The position numbers and the translations under genes were made by a program. Below the pieces are notes generated by a model. That model was not told the origin of the DNA. It saw only the letters and a program-made list of their open reading frames with translations, and did not search any database. From Chitinophaga pinensis (GTDB lineage: Bacteria; Planctomycetota; Phycisphaerae; Phycisphaerales; SM1A02), in assembly GCA_943329105.2 (NCBI GenBank), contig CALQCP020000177.1, positions 1-5,352 of the forward strand: a DNA stretch of 5,352 bases. The letters are read 5' to 3'. Position 1 is the stretch's first letter. Each line of letters starts with the position of its first letter. Shown piece after piece: positions 1 through 5,352 of this stretch.

Positions 1-1272
1 CGTGCGCGACGGGCTGGCATTCACGATGGAGGCAATGCGCGAACGTTCATCGCGCGCCAGGCTTTCTGTGAAGTAGTAGAGCACCAGGAAGATGGAGAGC
101 AGCGTGATCGTGTCGTAACTCTGCGCGGCGAAGTTGCCAGGCGTGGTGAGCGTCGGCGTATCGAACGGTCCAGGCGAGTAAATCGCGGGACCCACCGTTT
201 GCAGGATGATCAGCGGGACGAAGATCCATAGACCCGGTGAACGACGCATTTCCCGCACCTCGGCGCGGAAGGCATCCACCGCGGCGGCGAGTACTCCGAC
301 ATGACCGGAACGCATGCCGAGGGATGCAAGCGATGATTCTTTGCGTGGCGCGGCCTCGCGCTCGCGGCGGGCGCGATCGGCGTCCGCAATGATGCGTTCT
401 GCTTCAGTGGTGGTCACGACATGCGGGTTGCGCATGCGGCGCTGTTCGCGTTGTGCGGCTACCAGGAGCGCAGTACCGGCAATCGCCACCAGCACCACAC
501 GCGCGCCAGTGAACAGGGCATCGAAGCCGACCGGCTCGTGGTTGTAGAACGCCACGCCCTTGTCCACCTTGAGCCACGTCTCGTTGAGCCAACGGAAGCC
601 AGTGATGTCCACGGCTTGCAGCGCGCGGTTGCCCCAGTGCGGCAGCCATTCGGGCGAGAAGAGCCAGATGAAAAACAGGCTAGAAAGGAGGAGCGCTACT
701 GGTAACGCAAACACCAGCACTGTCTGGCGGGTGATGGAACCGATCGCGAACGCGATGGCGCCGAGCGAGAGAGCCGGGATGGCCACGAACACCACCATCG
801 GGCGCAGGTAGTTGGCCAGAATGAACGGCCCGCGCATCTTCTCCGGCTCCGGGAGCGGGTACAGCTGAAAGAAGCCGATCTGCATCGCAAGGTGCAGCGC
901 CATCACCACGCCGAACACCAGCGCGATACCGAGCCAACGGCCGATCACGTATTCGCGCGGCGTGATCCCGGTGCTGCCGACGATGGGCATGACGCGGAGT
1001 GTGTCGTCTTCGTTCACTGCGTTGCCGAAGGTCGTGCATACGAAGAACATGTAGAAGAGCGAGAAGACCACGATGTCGCCGAACGCCAGGTTGAACTCGC
1101 TGTTCACGAAGGCGCGGTCGCCGCCGGCCTGGCTTCCCCCGGCACCGATGGTGACGCTTCCAGAGGAGAAACCCCACGTCAGCAAGAAGAGGATGGCAAG
1201 AAGCACCCACCACGACGGGCGTCGCCAAGAGGTGCGGAGTTCAAGGAATGCCAGAATCAGTGTGCGGCGCAT
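1..1272 (-). CDS. ABC-2 type transporter permease, two-half form (3' end cut by window)
   Basis: An open frame from ATG 1272 to the window edge gives 424 residues with no stop. It begins MRRTLILAFLELRTSW, the amphipathic entry helix common in ABC-2 permeases. Hydrophobic segments follow at about 20-35, 66-82 and 113-133, then three more before residue 265. The loop FGNAVNEDD (82-90) with PIVGSTGITPREYVIGRWLG (96-115) matches the usual ABC-2 pattern of an acidic motif followed by a 'P...Y..GR' motif. A charged, arginine-rich linker (about residues 275-325) then leads into a second set of membrane segments with a parallel motif, FTESLARDERS, near the truncated end. This doubled layout resembles the long permeases sometimes annotated as permease/M1 aminopeptidase fusions, but any peptidase domain would lie outside the window and is not claimed. 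Start choice: this ATG lies 22 bases after the ATPase stop, with only a weak ribosome site. Confidence 0.88.
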   Translation of the reverse strand, partial: MRRTLILAFLELRTSWRRPSWWVLLAILFLLTWGFSSGSVTIGAGGSQAGGDRAFVNSEFNLAFGDIVVFSLFYMFFVCTTFGNAVNEDDTLRVMPIVGSTGITPREYVIGRWLGIALVFGVVMALHLAMQIGFFQLYPLPEPEKMRGPFILANYLRPMVVFVAIPALSLGAIAFAIGSITRQTVLVFALPVALLLSSLFFIWLFSPEWLPHWGNRALQAVDITGFRWLNETWLKVDKGVAFYNHEPVGFDALFTGARVVLVAIAGTALLVAAQREQRRMRNPHVVTTTEAERIIADADRARREREAAPRKESSLASLGMRSGHVGVLAAAVDAFRAEVREMRRSPGLWIFVPLIILQTVGPAIYSPGPFDTPTLTTPGNFAAQSYDTITLLSIFLVLYYFTESLARDERSRIASIVNASPSRT

Positions 1273-1294
1273 GGGTGGTCCGTAGTGTGTGTGG

Positions 1295-2203
1295 TTATGC
1301 AGCGTTTGTTGCGCGCGCTGCGTCAGCGGCGCGGCTCTCGTCCATGACGCCGAAGTAGACGTCTTCCAACGTTGCCGGCACCTGCACGAAGCCGGCGGGC
1401 TGTGATCCTGGCTGACCCTGTACGCGGGTGCGGAACATGGAGCCTTCAACAAGCACCGCTTGTGTTACGCGGTGTGAGCGACGGATTTCTTCAAGCTTCT
1501 CCGGTGTAATGATGCCTTCGGCTACGCGGCCCTCAAGCCGGTTGCGCGCCTCGGAGGTGCTACCGCTGGTGACGCAGCGACCGCCGCGGATCACCGCAAA
1601 GCGCGGACAAAGTGTGGCGATGTCTTCGACGATATGCGTGGAGAGCAGCACGATGCGATCGCGTCCAAGCTCAGCAAGAATTCGGTAGAAGCGCTGGCGC
1701 TCTTCTGGATCGAGACCAGCGGTTGGCTCGTCGACGATCACCAGACGCGGGTTGCCAGCGATGGCCTGCGCGATGCCAAGGCGCTGGCGCATGCCGCCGG
1801 AGTAGGTCTTCACCTTGCGCTTGGCGGCCTCGGTGAGATTGACGCGCTCGAGCAGTTCTGCAACCAGTTTCTTGCGCCCCTGCGGCGCGTCCACACCCTT
1901 CAGGCGAAGCAGGAAATCAAGCATCTGCGCACCGTTAAGTGATGGGTAGAAACCAAAGTCTTGTGGCAGGTAGCCAAGGCGGCTCCACACGGCGCGCGGG
2001 TCTTTCACGATGTCCACGCCGTCAAGCGTGACACTGCCGCCGGTGGGTTCAAGCAGTCCGCTCAGGATGTTCATAAGCGTGCTCTTGCCAGCACCGTTGG
2101 GGCCAAGCAGTCCGAAGAGACCTTGCGGGATATCAAGCGACACGCCCTTGAGGGCAGCAACGGGGCCGGGGTAGATCTTGACGAGGTCTCTGATGTGCAG
2201 CAT
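1295..2203 (-). CDS. ABC transporter ATP-binding protein (ABC-2 exporter type)
   Basis: A 302-residue cytoplasmic ATPase that would power the permease encoded next to it. All motifs of a complete nucleotide-binding domain are present in order: Walker A GPNGAGKST (34-42), Q-loop YLPQ (78-81), signature YSGGMRQR (134-141), Walker B LVIVDEP (154-160) with the catalytic glutamate at 159, D-loop AGLD (162-165), and switch histidine in STH (188-190). A C-terminal extension of about 90 residues includes ATLEDVYF near 277-284, typical of ATPases paired with ABC-2 permeases, followed by an alanine-rich tail. Architecture and size match the CcmA/NatA-like export group. The stop lies 22 bases before the permease start, consistent with co-translation. 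The transported substrate cannot be inferred from the ATPase alone. Confidence 0.96.
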   Translation of the reverse strand: MLHIRDLVKIYPGPVAALKGVSLDIPQGLFGLLGPNGAGKSTLMNILSGLLEPTGGSVTLDGVDIVKDPRAVWSRLGYLPQDFGFYPSLNGAQMLDFLLRLKGVDAPQGRKKLVAELLERVNLTEAAKRKVKTYSGGMRQRLGIAQAIAGNPRLVIVDEPTAGLDPEERQRFYRILAELGRDRIVLLSTHIVEDIATLCPRFAVIRGGRCVTSGSTSEARNRLEGRVAEGIITPEKLEEIRRSHRVTQAVLVEGSMFRTRVQGQPGSQPAGFVQVPATLEDVYFGVMDESRAADAARATNAA

Positions 2204-2270
2204 GGGTTTCCTTGAAAGCGAAGGCGCGGTGCCTGAGTAGCGGGTGCGATTGTTGGCGGTGGAGTGTGAG
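2204..2270 (-). other. Short intergenic gap between lipoprotein and ABC ATPase genes
   Basis: This 67-base gap is the largest in the operon. I see no convincing promoter boxes, strong hairpin or T-run, so neither a terminator nor an internal promoter can be supported. The only recognisable element is the ribosome binding site at its downstream end. Confidence 0.5.
2209..2213 (-). promoter_or_regulatory. Shine-Dalgarno site for the ABC ATPase gene
   Basis: Minus-strand AAGGA lies five bases before ATG 2203-2201. It supports that start and independent initiation of this gene after the 67-base gap. Confidence 0.7.
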
Positions 2271-3233
2271 TTACTTCGTCGCGGGCGGGGTTGCAGTGGC
2301 GGGCGGAGTCGCTGTGGCCGCCGGGGTAGCCGTGGCTGCCGGGGTCGCCGCGAGTGCGGTCACGCGAACGTTGCCGTTCGAACTGAGAATGCTGGCCTTG
2401 GACTTGCCTGCGCCATCGATATCCATGGTTCCGTGTGATTTGTCAATGGCAATGTTCTTGGAGCGACCGCCGCCTTCGAGATTGACGCGGCCGTTCGAAG
2501 TCTCTGCTTCAACATGCCCGCTCCAAGAAACTGGCAATTCCAGCCGTACGCCACCGTTTGAGGTGCGAACACTCACGGGTCCATCCTGGCCGGACGCTAG
2601 CGATGCTTCAACGGTGTCGTTTGAAGTCTCCAACTCGGCCGGTGTGCCGATGTTGCGGGCATCGATCGCGCCGTTTGATGTTTGCAACAGAACCGGACCA
2701 CTGTGACCATTGATCCGAATGACGCCATTAGAGGTTCGTGCTTTCAACTGACCGGCGAAGCCTTCCACTTTGATGCGACCGTTGTTGGTAGTGATTTCGA
2801 TACCGTCGAGTCGCGCGGCGCGGATGTCAAGATTGGCGGAGTCAGAAGGAGAGTGTGTCGCACCGGACTGTAGTGCTGGGAAATCAGCGTGAACATGAAT
2901 TCCGCCGTCGCTACTGCGTTCAGCGATCAGTCGCGTGCGCTTCACGCGCTCATTTGACTCGGCTTGCGTTGCACCACCGCAGTGGAATTCAGCAGTGACT
3001 TCCAGCTTGGCAAGAGTGGGATCGCGCGAGACCGTCACTCGGCCATTGCGGCCATCGACCAGCAACTTTCCACCGTCGGCGACAGAGTTATTAGTGATGA
3101 CAGCAATGCTGCGGTGATCGGTGTCAGCAACATTGCTGTTTGCAACGGTGATGCATCCGGTGATGGCAAGCATCGTGCCTACCAGTGCAGATCGCCAAGC
3201 AATGTTGGCAAGCGATGTACGAATGTGTTTCAT
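2271..3233 (-). CDS. Predicted DUF4097-type lipoprotein with TSNG repeats
   Basis: A 320-residue predicted envelope lipoprotein. The N-terminus MKHIRTS is followed by a hydrophobic stretch ending LAITGC, a lipobox with the acylated cysteine at residue 27. The body is built from repeated short beta-strand units marked by TNNG/TSNG: residues 149-152, 167-170, 185-188, 203-206 (TSND), 224-227, 245-248, 265-268 (KSHG) and 284-287 (SSNG), 18-21 residues apart. This is the pattern of DUF4097/'putative adhesin' proteins, predicted to form a right-handed beta-solenoid. The C-terminus is a threonine/alanine/proline-rich tail of four hexapeptides ending in lysine. The start is ambiguous: ATG 3266 abuts the preceding stop and would add 11 residues, while ATG 3233 gives a normal-length signal peptide and has a weak AAGG upstream. 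DUF4097 proteins often sit beside HAAS/PadR genes, but their role is not established. 'Adhesin' should not be taken as demonstrated. Confidence 0.85.
   Translation of the reverse strand: MKHIRTSLANIAWRSALVGTMLAITGCITVANSNVADTDHRSIAVITNNSVADGGKLLVDGRNGRVTVSRDPTLAKLEVTAEFHCGGATQAESNERVKRTRLIAERSSDGGIHVHADFPALQSGATHSPSDSANLDIRAARLDGIEITTNNGRIKVEGFAGQLKARTSNGVIRINGHSGPVLLQTSNGAIDARNIGTPAELETSNDTVEASLASGQDGPVSVRTSNGGVRLELPVSWSGHVEAETSNGRVNLEGGGRSKNIAIDKSHGTMDIDGAGKSKASILSSNGNVRVTALAATPAATATPAATATPPATATPPATK
2277..2348 (-). repeat. Four tandem 18-bp repeats coding the Ala-Thr-Pro tail
   Basis: Four consecutive 18-base units encode ATPAAT, ATPAAT, ATPPAT and ATPPAT, followed by a lysine codon and TAA. 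The units differ mainly at third positions and at one A/P codon, so the array is old enough to have diverged. It forms a low-complexity, probably extended tail on the lipoprotein. Such arrays can change copy number by slippage without breaking the frame. Confidence 0.9.
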
Positions 3234-4004
3234 TGATAAAGCCTTGCGTTGAGACATGGTTTGCATTCAGTGAATCTTCGGTGGGTTCATTGGCTGGGGG
3301 CGCGCTACTTGGATGGCCTGTACCACGTGGCCGTACACCCAGCCGAACCCGCGGGCGAGCCAGAGCGTGCCGGTGGCGAGCGCAAGCCCGATGGCCAGGC
3401 TGGCCACTGCAAGTGGCGCGGTGAGCCACACGTCTCCGGCGGCATCGGGCACCAGTTGCGTTCCCATGAACATGATGTTGATGTCTGCATCATCACCTGA
3501 CACATTCGCGATGGGATGACCGAGGAGGTGGACCACGGGAATCACCACCAGCGCAAGACTTGTGACCGCCAGCGTAAACGTCACGGCGAACGTCACCACG
3601 CTCACCGGGAAGTTGCCAAGCAGGAAGCCAAGCGAGAGCCAACTTCGGACATCACGGAGCCAGCACCAGATGCGCTGCCAGAATCCAATGCGATCGGCAC
3701 CTTGTACGGGCTGTGTTCTGCGGGGCATGCGCACGCCAAGAAAGAACTCCACTACTTTGCCTTCAAAGAGGCAGATGGCGCGGGCGGAACCAAGTAGTAA
3801 CACGACGATCGGGATGCCAATCAAGATCGGTGCAAGGCCAATCGCCAGTGAACCGATTGTGACTGACCATACGAAGTATGCGAGTGAAAGCACGAAACCA
3901 ACGGCGCCGAAATACACAACGGCACCCCATGCACGCCGATCAAACCACACACCAATGATGGGGATATCGCGCAGACGCTGGCGCTGAGAAACTGCAGGAA
4001 TATC
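3213..4004 (-). repeat. Tandem duplication, transcription-downstream copy
   Basis: This copy covers the sensor domain of the chimeric gene, its stop, and the first 18 codons (from ATG 3266) of the lipoprotein gene. Identity with 4008-4793 stops sharply at 3213: beyond it the lipoprotein signal peptide continues, whereas the other copy switches to sensor sequence. The first 105 bases, 3213-3317, are identical to 4008-4112. The 6-bp gap lies near 3475-3485, within a gatgtt/gatgtc near-repeat. Confidence 0.92.
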
Positions 4005-4028
4005 CACCGATGTACGAATGTGTTTCAT
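3267..4028 (-). CDS. Chimeric sensor-domain membrane protein lacking HAAS (tandem paralogue)
   Basis: A second copy of the membrane domain of the upstream gene. It starts with MKHIRTS, identical to the N-terminus of the downstream lipoprotein gene, fused in frame to VDIPAVS of the sensor domain, and has 253 residues from ATG 4028. An in-frame ATG at 4061, immediately after the upstream stop, would add 11 residues (MQTMSQRKALS). The shorter start is preferred for a weak AAGG eight bases upstream and for consistency with the lipoprotein gene, but the choice is open. Relative to the full-length paralogue, the shared domain has only five substitutions (Q/K, R/H, I/V, R/H, A/V) and a two-residue insertion (NI, in DDADINIMF). 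The hydrophobic segments are intact and no frame is broken. The cytoplasmic HAAS module is missing, so this protein may act as a partner or competitor of the full-length protein in the membrane. That role is inference. Confidence 0.82.
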   Translation of the reverse strand: MKHIRTSVDIPAVSQRQRLRDIPIIGVWFDRRAWGAVVYFGAVGFVLSLAYFVWSVTIGSLAIGLAPILIGIPIVVLLLGSARAICLFEGKVVEFFLGVRMPRRTQPVQGADRIGFWQRIWCWLRDVRSWLSLGFLLGNFPVSVVTFAVTFTLAVTSLALVVIPVVHLLGHPIANVSGDDADINIMFMGTQLVPDAAGDVWLTAPLAVASLAIGLALATGTLWLARGFGWVYGHVVQAIQVARPQPMNPPKIH

Positions 4029-4793
4029 TGATAAAGCCTTGCGTTGAGACATGGTTTGCATTCAGTGAATCTTCGGTGGGTTCATTGGCTGGGGGCGCGC
4101 TACTTGGATGGCTTGCACCACGTGGCCGTACACCCAGCCGAAGCCGCGGGCGAGCCAGAGCGTCCCGGTGGCGAGCGCGAGCCCAATAGCCAGGCTTGCC
4201 ACTGCAAGTGGCACAGTAAGCCACACGTCTCCGGCGGCATCGGGCACGAGTTGTGTGCCCATGAACATGATGTCTGCATCATCACCGGACACATTCGCGA
4301 TGGGATGACCGAGGAGGTGGACCACTGGAATCACCACCAGCGCAAGGCTAGTGACCGCCAGCGTAAACGTCACGGCGAACGTCACCACGCTCACTGGGAA
4401 GTTGCCAAGTAGGAAACCAAGCGATAGCCAACTTCTCACGTCACGTAGCCAGCACCAAATGCGCTGCCAGAATCCAATGTGATCGGCACCTTGCACGGGC
4501 TGTGTTCTACGGGGCATGCGCACGCCAAGAAAGAACTCCACGACCTTGCCTTCAAAGAGGCAGATGGCGCGGGCGGAACCAAGCAGTAGCACGACGATCG
4601 GGACGCCAATCAAGATCGGTGCAAGGCCAATCGCCAGTGAACCGATGGTGACTGACCATACGAAGTATGCGAGTGAAAGCACGAAGCCGACGGCGCCGAA
4701 ATACACAACGGCACCCCAGGCGCGCCGATCAAACCACACACCGATGATGGGAATATCGCGCAGGCGCTGGTGCTTGGAAACTGCAGGAATATC
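4008..4793 (-). repeat. Tandem duplication, transcription-upstream copy
   Basis: This copy covers the sensor membrane domain of the full-length gene, its stop codon, and the first 18 codons (from ATG 4061) at the head of the chimeric gene. It aligns to 3213-4004 with about 46 substitutions and one 6-bp gap by hand count, about 94% identity. The two copies are in direct orientation and separated by three bases. Confidence 0.92.
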
Positions 4794-5087
4794 AACAGGC
4801 GTAAGCGCGGAATTACTACTGGTAGCAGCTGTTGCTGGAGTGATGTGCCATGAACGCGGCAAATGCTCGGCATCCAGGTAGGCGCGCGCAATTTCAGTGG
4901 GCGTGCCGTATTCAGCAACCGCCATCTCGGCCGTTGCGCCAGCGGCGATGGCGGCGCGGAGGTGTTGCTCAGCATCAATGATGGCATCGTGTCGCAATGC
5001 TGCATCTGCGCCTTCCAGTTCCAAGCCAAGTTGCGCGAGGTATGAGCGGACGACCTTGTCAGCGCTTGGTGATTCAGCGTGTTCCAT
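4062..5087 (-). CDS. HAAS (DUF1700-like) plus sensor-domain integral membrane protein
   Basis: A 341-residue protein with two parts. Residues about 10-78 are soluble and helical and match the HAAS/DUF1700 pattern: YLAQL near 16-20, an acidic and alanine-rich helix with DAEQHLRAAI at 38-47, and YGTPTEIARAYL at 60-71. An alanine/threonine/serine linker (about 83-97) leads to a membrane domain beginning VDIPAVS at 98, with WFDRRAWGAVVYF at 118-130. About four to six hydrophobic segments follow, including LAPILIGVPIVVLLLG. This part resembles the 'putative sensor' domain (PF13796-like) found at the N-terminus of some histidine kinases, but no kinase domain is present. HAAS proteins are typically encoded next to PadR regulators and are thought to act in signalling. 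The start at ATG 5087 is chosen because of the AGGAGG site; the gene overlaps padR by 14 bases. Its TGA stop directly abuts an ATG (TGAATG). The biochemical function is unknown. Confidence 0.85.
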   Translation of the reverse strand: MEHAESPSADKVVRSYLAQLGLELEGADAALRHDAIIDAEQHLRAAIAAGATAEMAVAEYGTPTEIARAYLDAEHLPRSWHITPATAATSSNSALTPVDIPAVSKHQRLRDIPIIGVWFDRRAWGAVVYFGAVGFVLSLAYFVWSVTIGSLAIGLAPILIGVPIVVLLLGSARAICLFEGKVVEFFLGVRMPRRTQPVQGADHIGFWQRIWCWLRDVRSWLSLGFLLGNFPVSVVTFAVTFTLAVTSLALVVIPVVHLLGHPIANVSGDDADIMFMGTQLVPDAAGDVWLTVPLAVASLAIGLALATGTLWLARGFGWVYGHVVQAIQVARPQPMNPPKIH

Positions 5088-5352
5088 CAATGCCTCCTAG
5101 AACGCGATTCACCCATTTGTTGGTGCTTCGCCATGTTTCGCACCATGCGTTCAAGACGCGGCGCCCTTCGGCGGTCAGTGTGAAGCACTTGCGTGCTGGT
5201 CCTTCGTGTGATGCAACCAGTGTGCTCTTGACCAAGCCGTCAGCTTCCATGGAGCGCAACATTGGATACAAGGTGCCTTGCTTGAAGGAGAGTCCTTCGG
5301 GTGCTTCGTCCGCCAATTGCCGGGCGATTTCGTACCCGTGGATCGGCGTTGA
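5074..5352 (-). CDS. PadR-family transcriptional regulator (5' end cut by window)
   Basis: Predicted winged-helix DNA-binding repressor of the PadR family, likely controlling this operon. The frame is open to the window edge and gives 92 residues before a TGA stop. The first visible residues read STPIHGYEIARQL, the typical PadR helix around a conserved HGYEI/YGYEI. KQGTLYPMLRSMEADGLV follows at about residues 24-41, which is the recognition helix region, and then a wing with GPARKCFTLTAEG at about 51-63. A TTG at 5316 could be mistaken for a start, but the family signature continues in frame upstream of it, so the true start lies outside the window, probably 15-20 codons away. The last 14 bases overlap the next gene. 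PadR proteins commonly sit beside HAAS membrane proteins and ABC exporters, which supports local autoregulation, though no operator can be seen here. The family call is secure; the ligand is unknown. Confidence 0.93.
   Translation of the reverse strand, partial: STPIHGYEIARQLADEAPEGLSFKQGTLYPMLRSMEADGLVKSTLVASHEGPARKCFTLTAEGRRVLNAWCETWRSTNKWVNRVLGGIDGTR
5093..5098 (-). promoter_or_regulatory. Shine-Dalgarno site for the HAAS/sensor gene
   Basis: Minus-strand AGGAGG lies five bases before ATG 5087-5085, inside the last codons of the padR frame. It sits only two bases before the TTG at 5090, so it selects the ATG as start. Its position within padR suggests translational coupling of the two genes. 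Confidence 0.8.

Noticed and set aside
680..1228. 182-codon minus-strand ORF
   Set aside because: It is rich in Arg, His and Pro with no domain and overlaps the open permease frame, which has clear membrane segments and ABC-2 motifs.
892..1347. 151-codon plus-strand ORF
   Set aside because: Antisense to the permease and ATPase genes, with a hydrophilic shadow composition and no recognisable family or ribosome site.
2218..2240. GGC...GCC inverted pairing as a terminator between lipoprotein and ATPase genes
   Set aside because: Only about three paired bases and no T-run, too weak to support.
2277..2348. Short repeat array as a CRISPR or regulatory iteron set
   Set aside because: Units are contiguous, 18 bp, in frame and without spacers; they encode a peptide repeat.
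2212..2706. 164-codon plus-strand ORF with a valine/alanine/glycine repeat
   Set aside because: It is the antisense reading of the lipoprotein gene; the repeat is the complement of the ATP-rich tail.
3562..3987. Plus-strand ORF, with a related one at 4516-4881
   Set aside because: They appear twice only because the sensor gene beneath is duplicated. Composition is low-hydrophobic and Thr/Arg/Pro-rich, as expected of an antisense shadow.
3213..4793. The duplicated sensor region as an assembly error
   Set aside because: The copies differ at about 46 sites spread along their length plus a 6-bp indel, mostly synonymous. An assembly duplicate would be near identical.

Overview
The window carries a single gene set, read entirely on the minus strand (transcription runs from high to low coordinates), with both outer genes cut by the window edges. 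In transcription order it holds a PadR-family regulator, a HAAS plus 'putative sensor' membrane protein, a second chimeric copy of the sensor membrane domain, a predicted lipoprotein of the DUF4097 type with a repeated TSNG motif, an ABC transporter ATPase, and an ABC-2 type permease. Gaps are 0 to about 70 bases and one junction overlaps, so this looks like one operon. No plus-strand gene, RNA gene, CRISPR array, insertion sequence or convincing terminator was seen, and any main promoter would lie beyond base 5352.

Organism: moderately high GC, Shine-Dalgarno starts, and a lipobox-bearing protein point to a bacterium. PadR/HAAS/DUF4097/ABC-2 clusters occur in several phyla, including Acidobacteriota, Gemmatimonadota, Gammaproteobacteria and Bacillota. 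A diderm such as Acidobacteriota or Gemmatimonadota would fit, but the window alone does not decide this.

The most notable feature is an old tandem duplication of about 790 bp (3213-4004 and 4008-4793, about 94% identical by hand count). Its junction fuses the first codons of the lipoprotein gene (MKHIRTS) in frame to the sensor domain of the upstream gene. The result is a new gene that has the membrane part but lacks the N-terminal HAAS domain. About 41 of 46 substitutions between the copies are synonymous and the only indel is in frame (6 bp), so both copies appear to be retained under protein-level selection.

Working model (inference): PadR represses the operon until an unknown ligand or envelope stress is sensed. 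The HAAS/sensor proteins and the surface lipoprotein would form a membrane sensing or scaffolding module, and the ABC ATPase with the two-half permease would carry out export or envelope remodelling. The substrate is not visible from the sequence.
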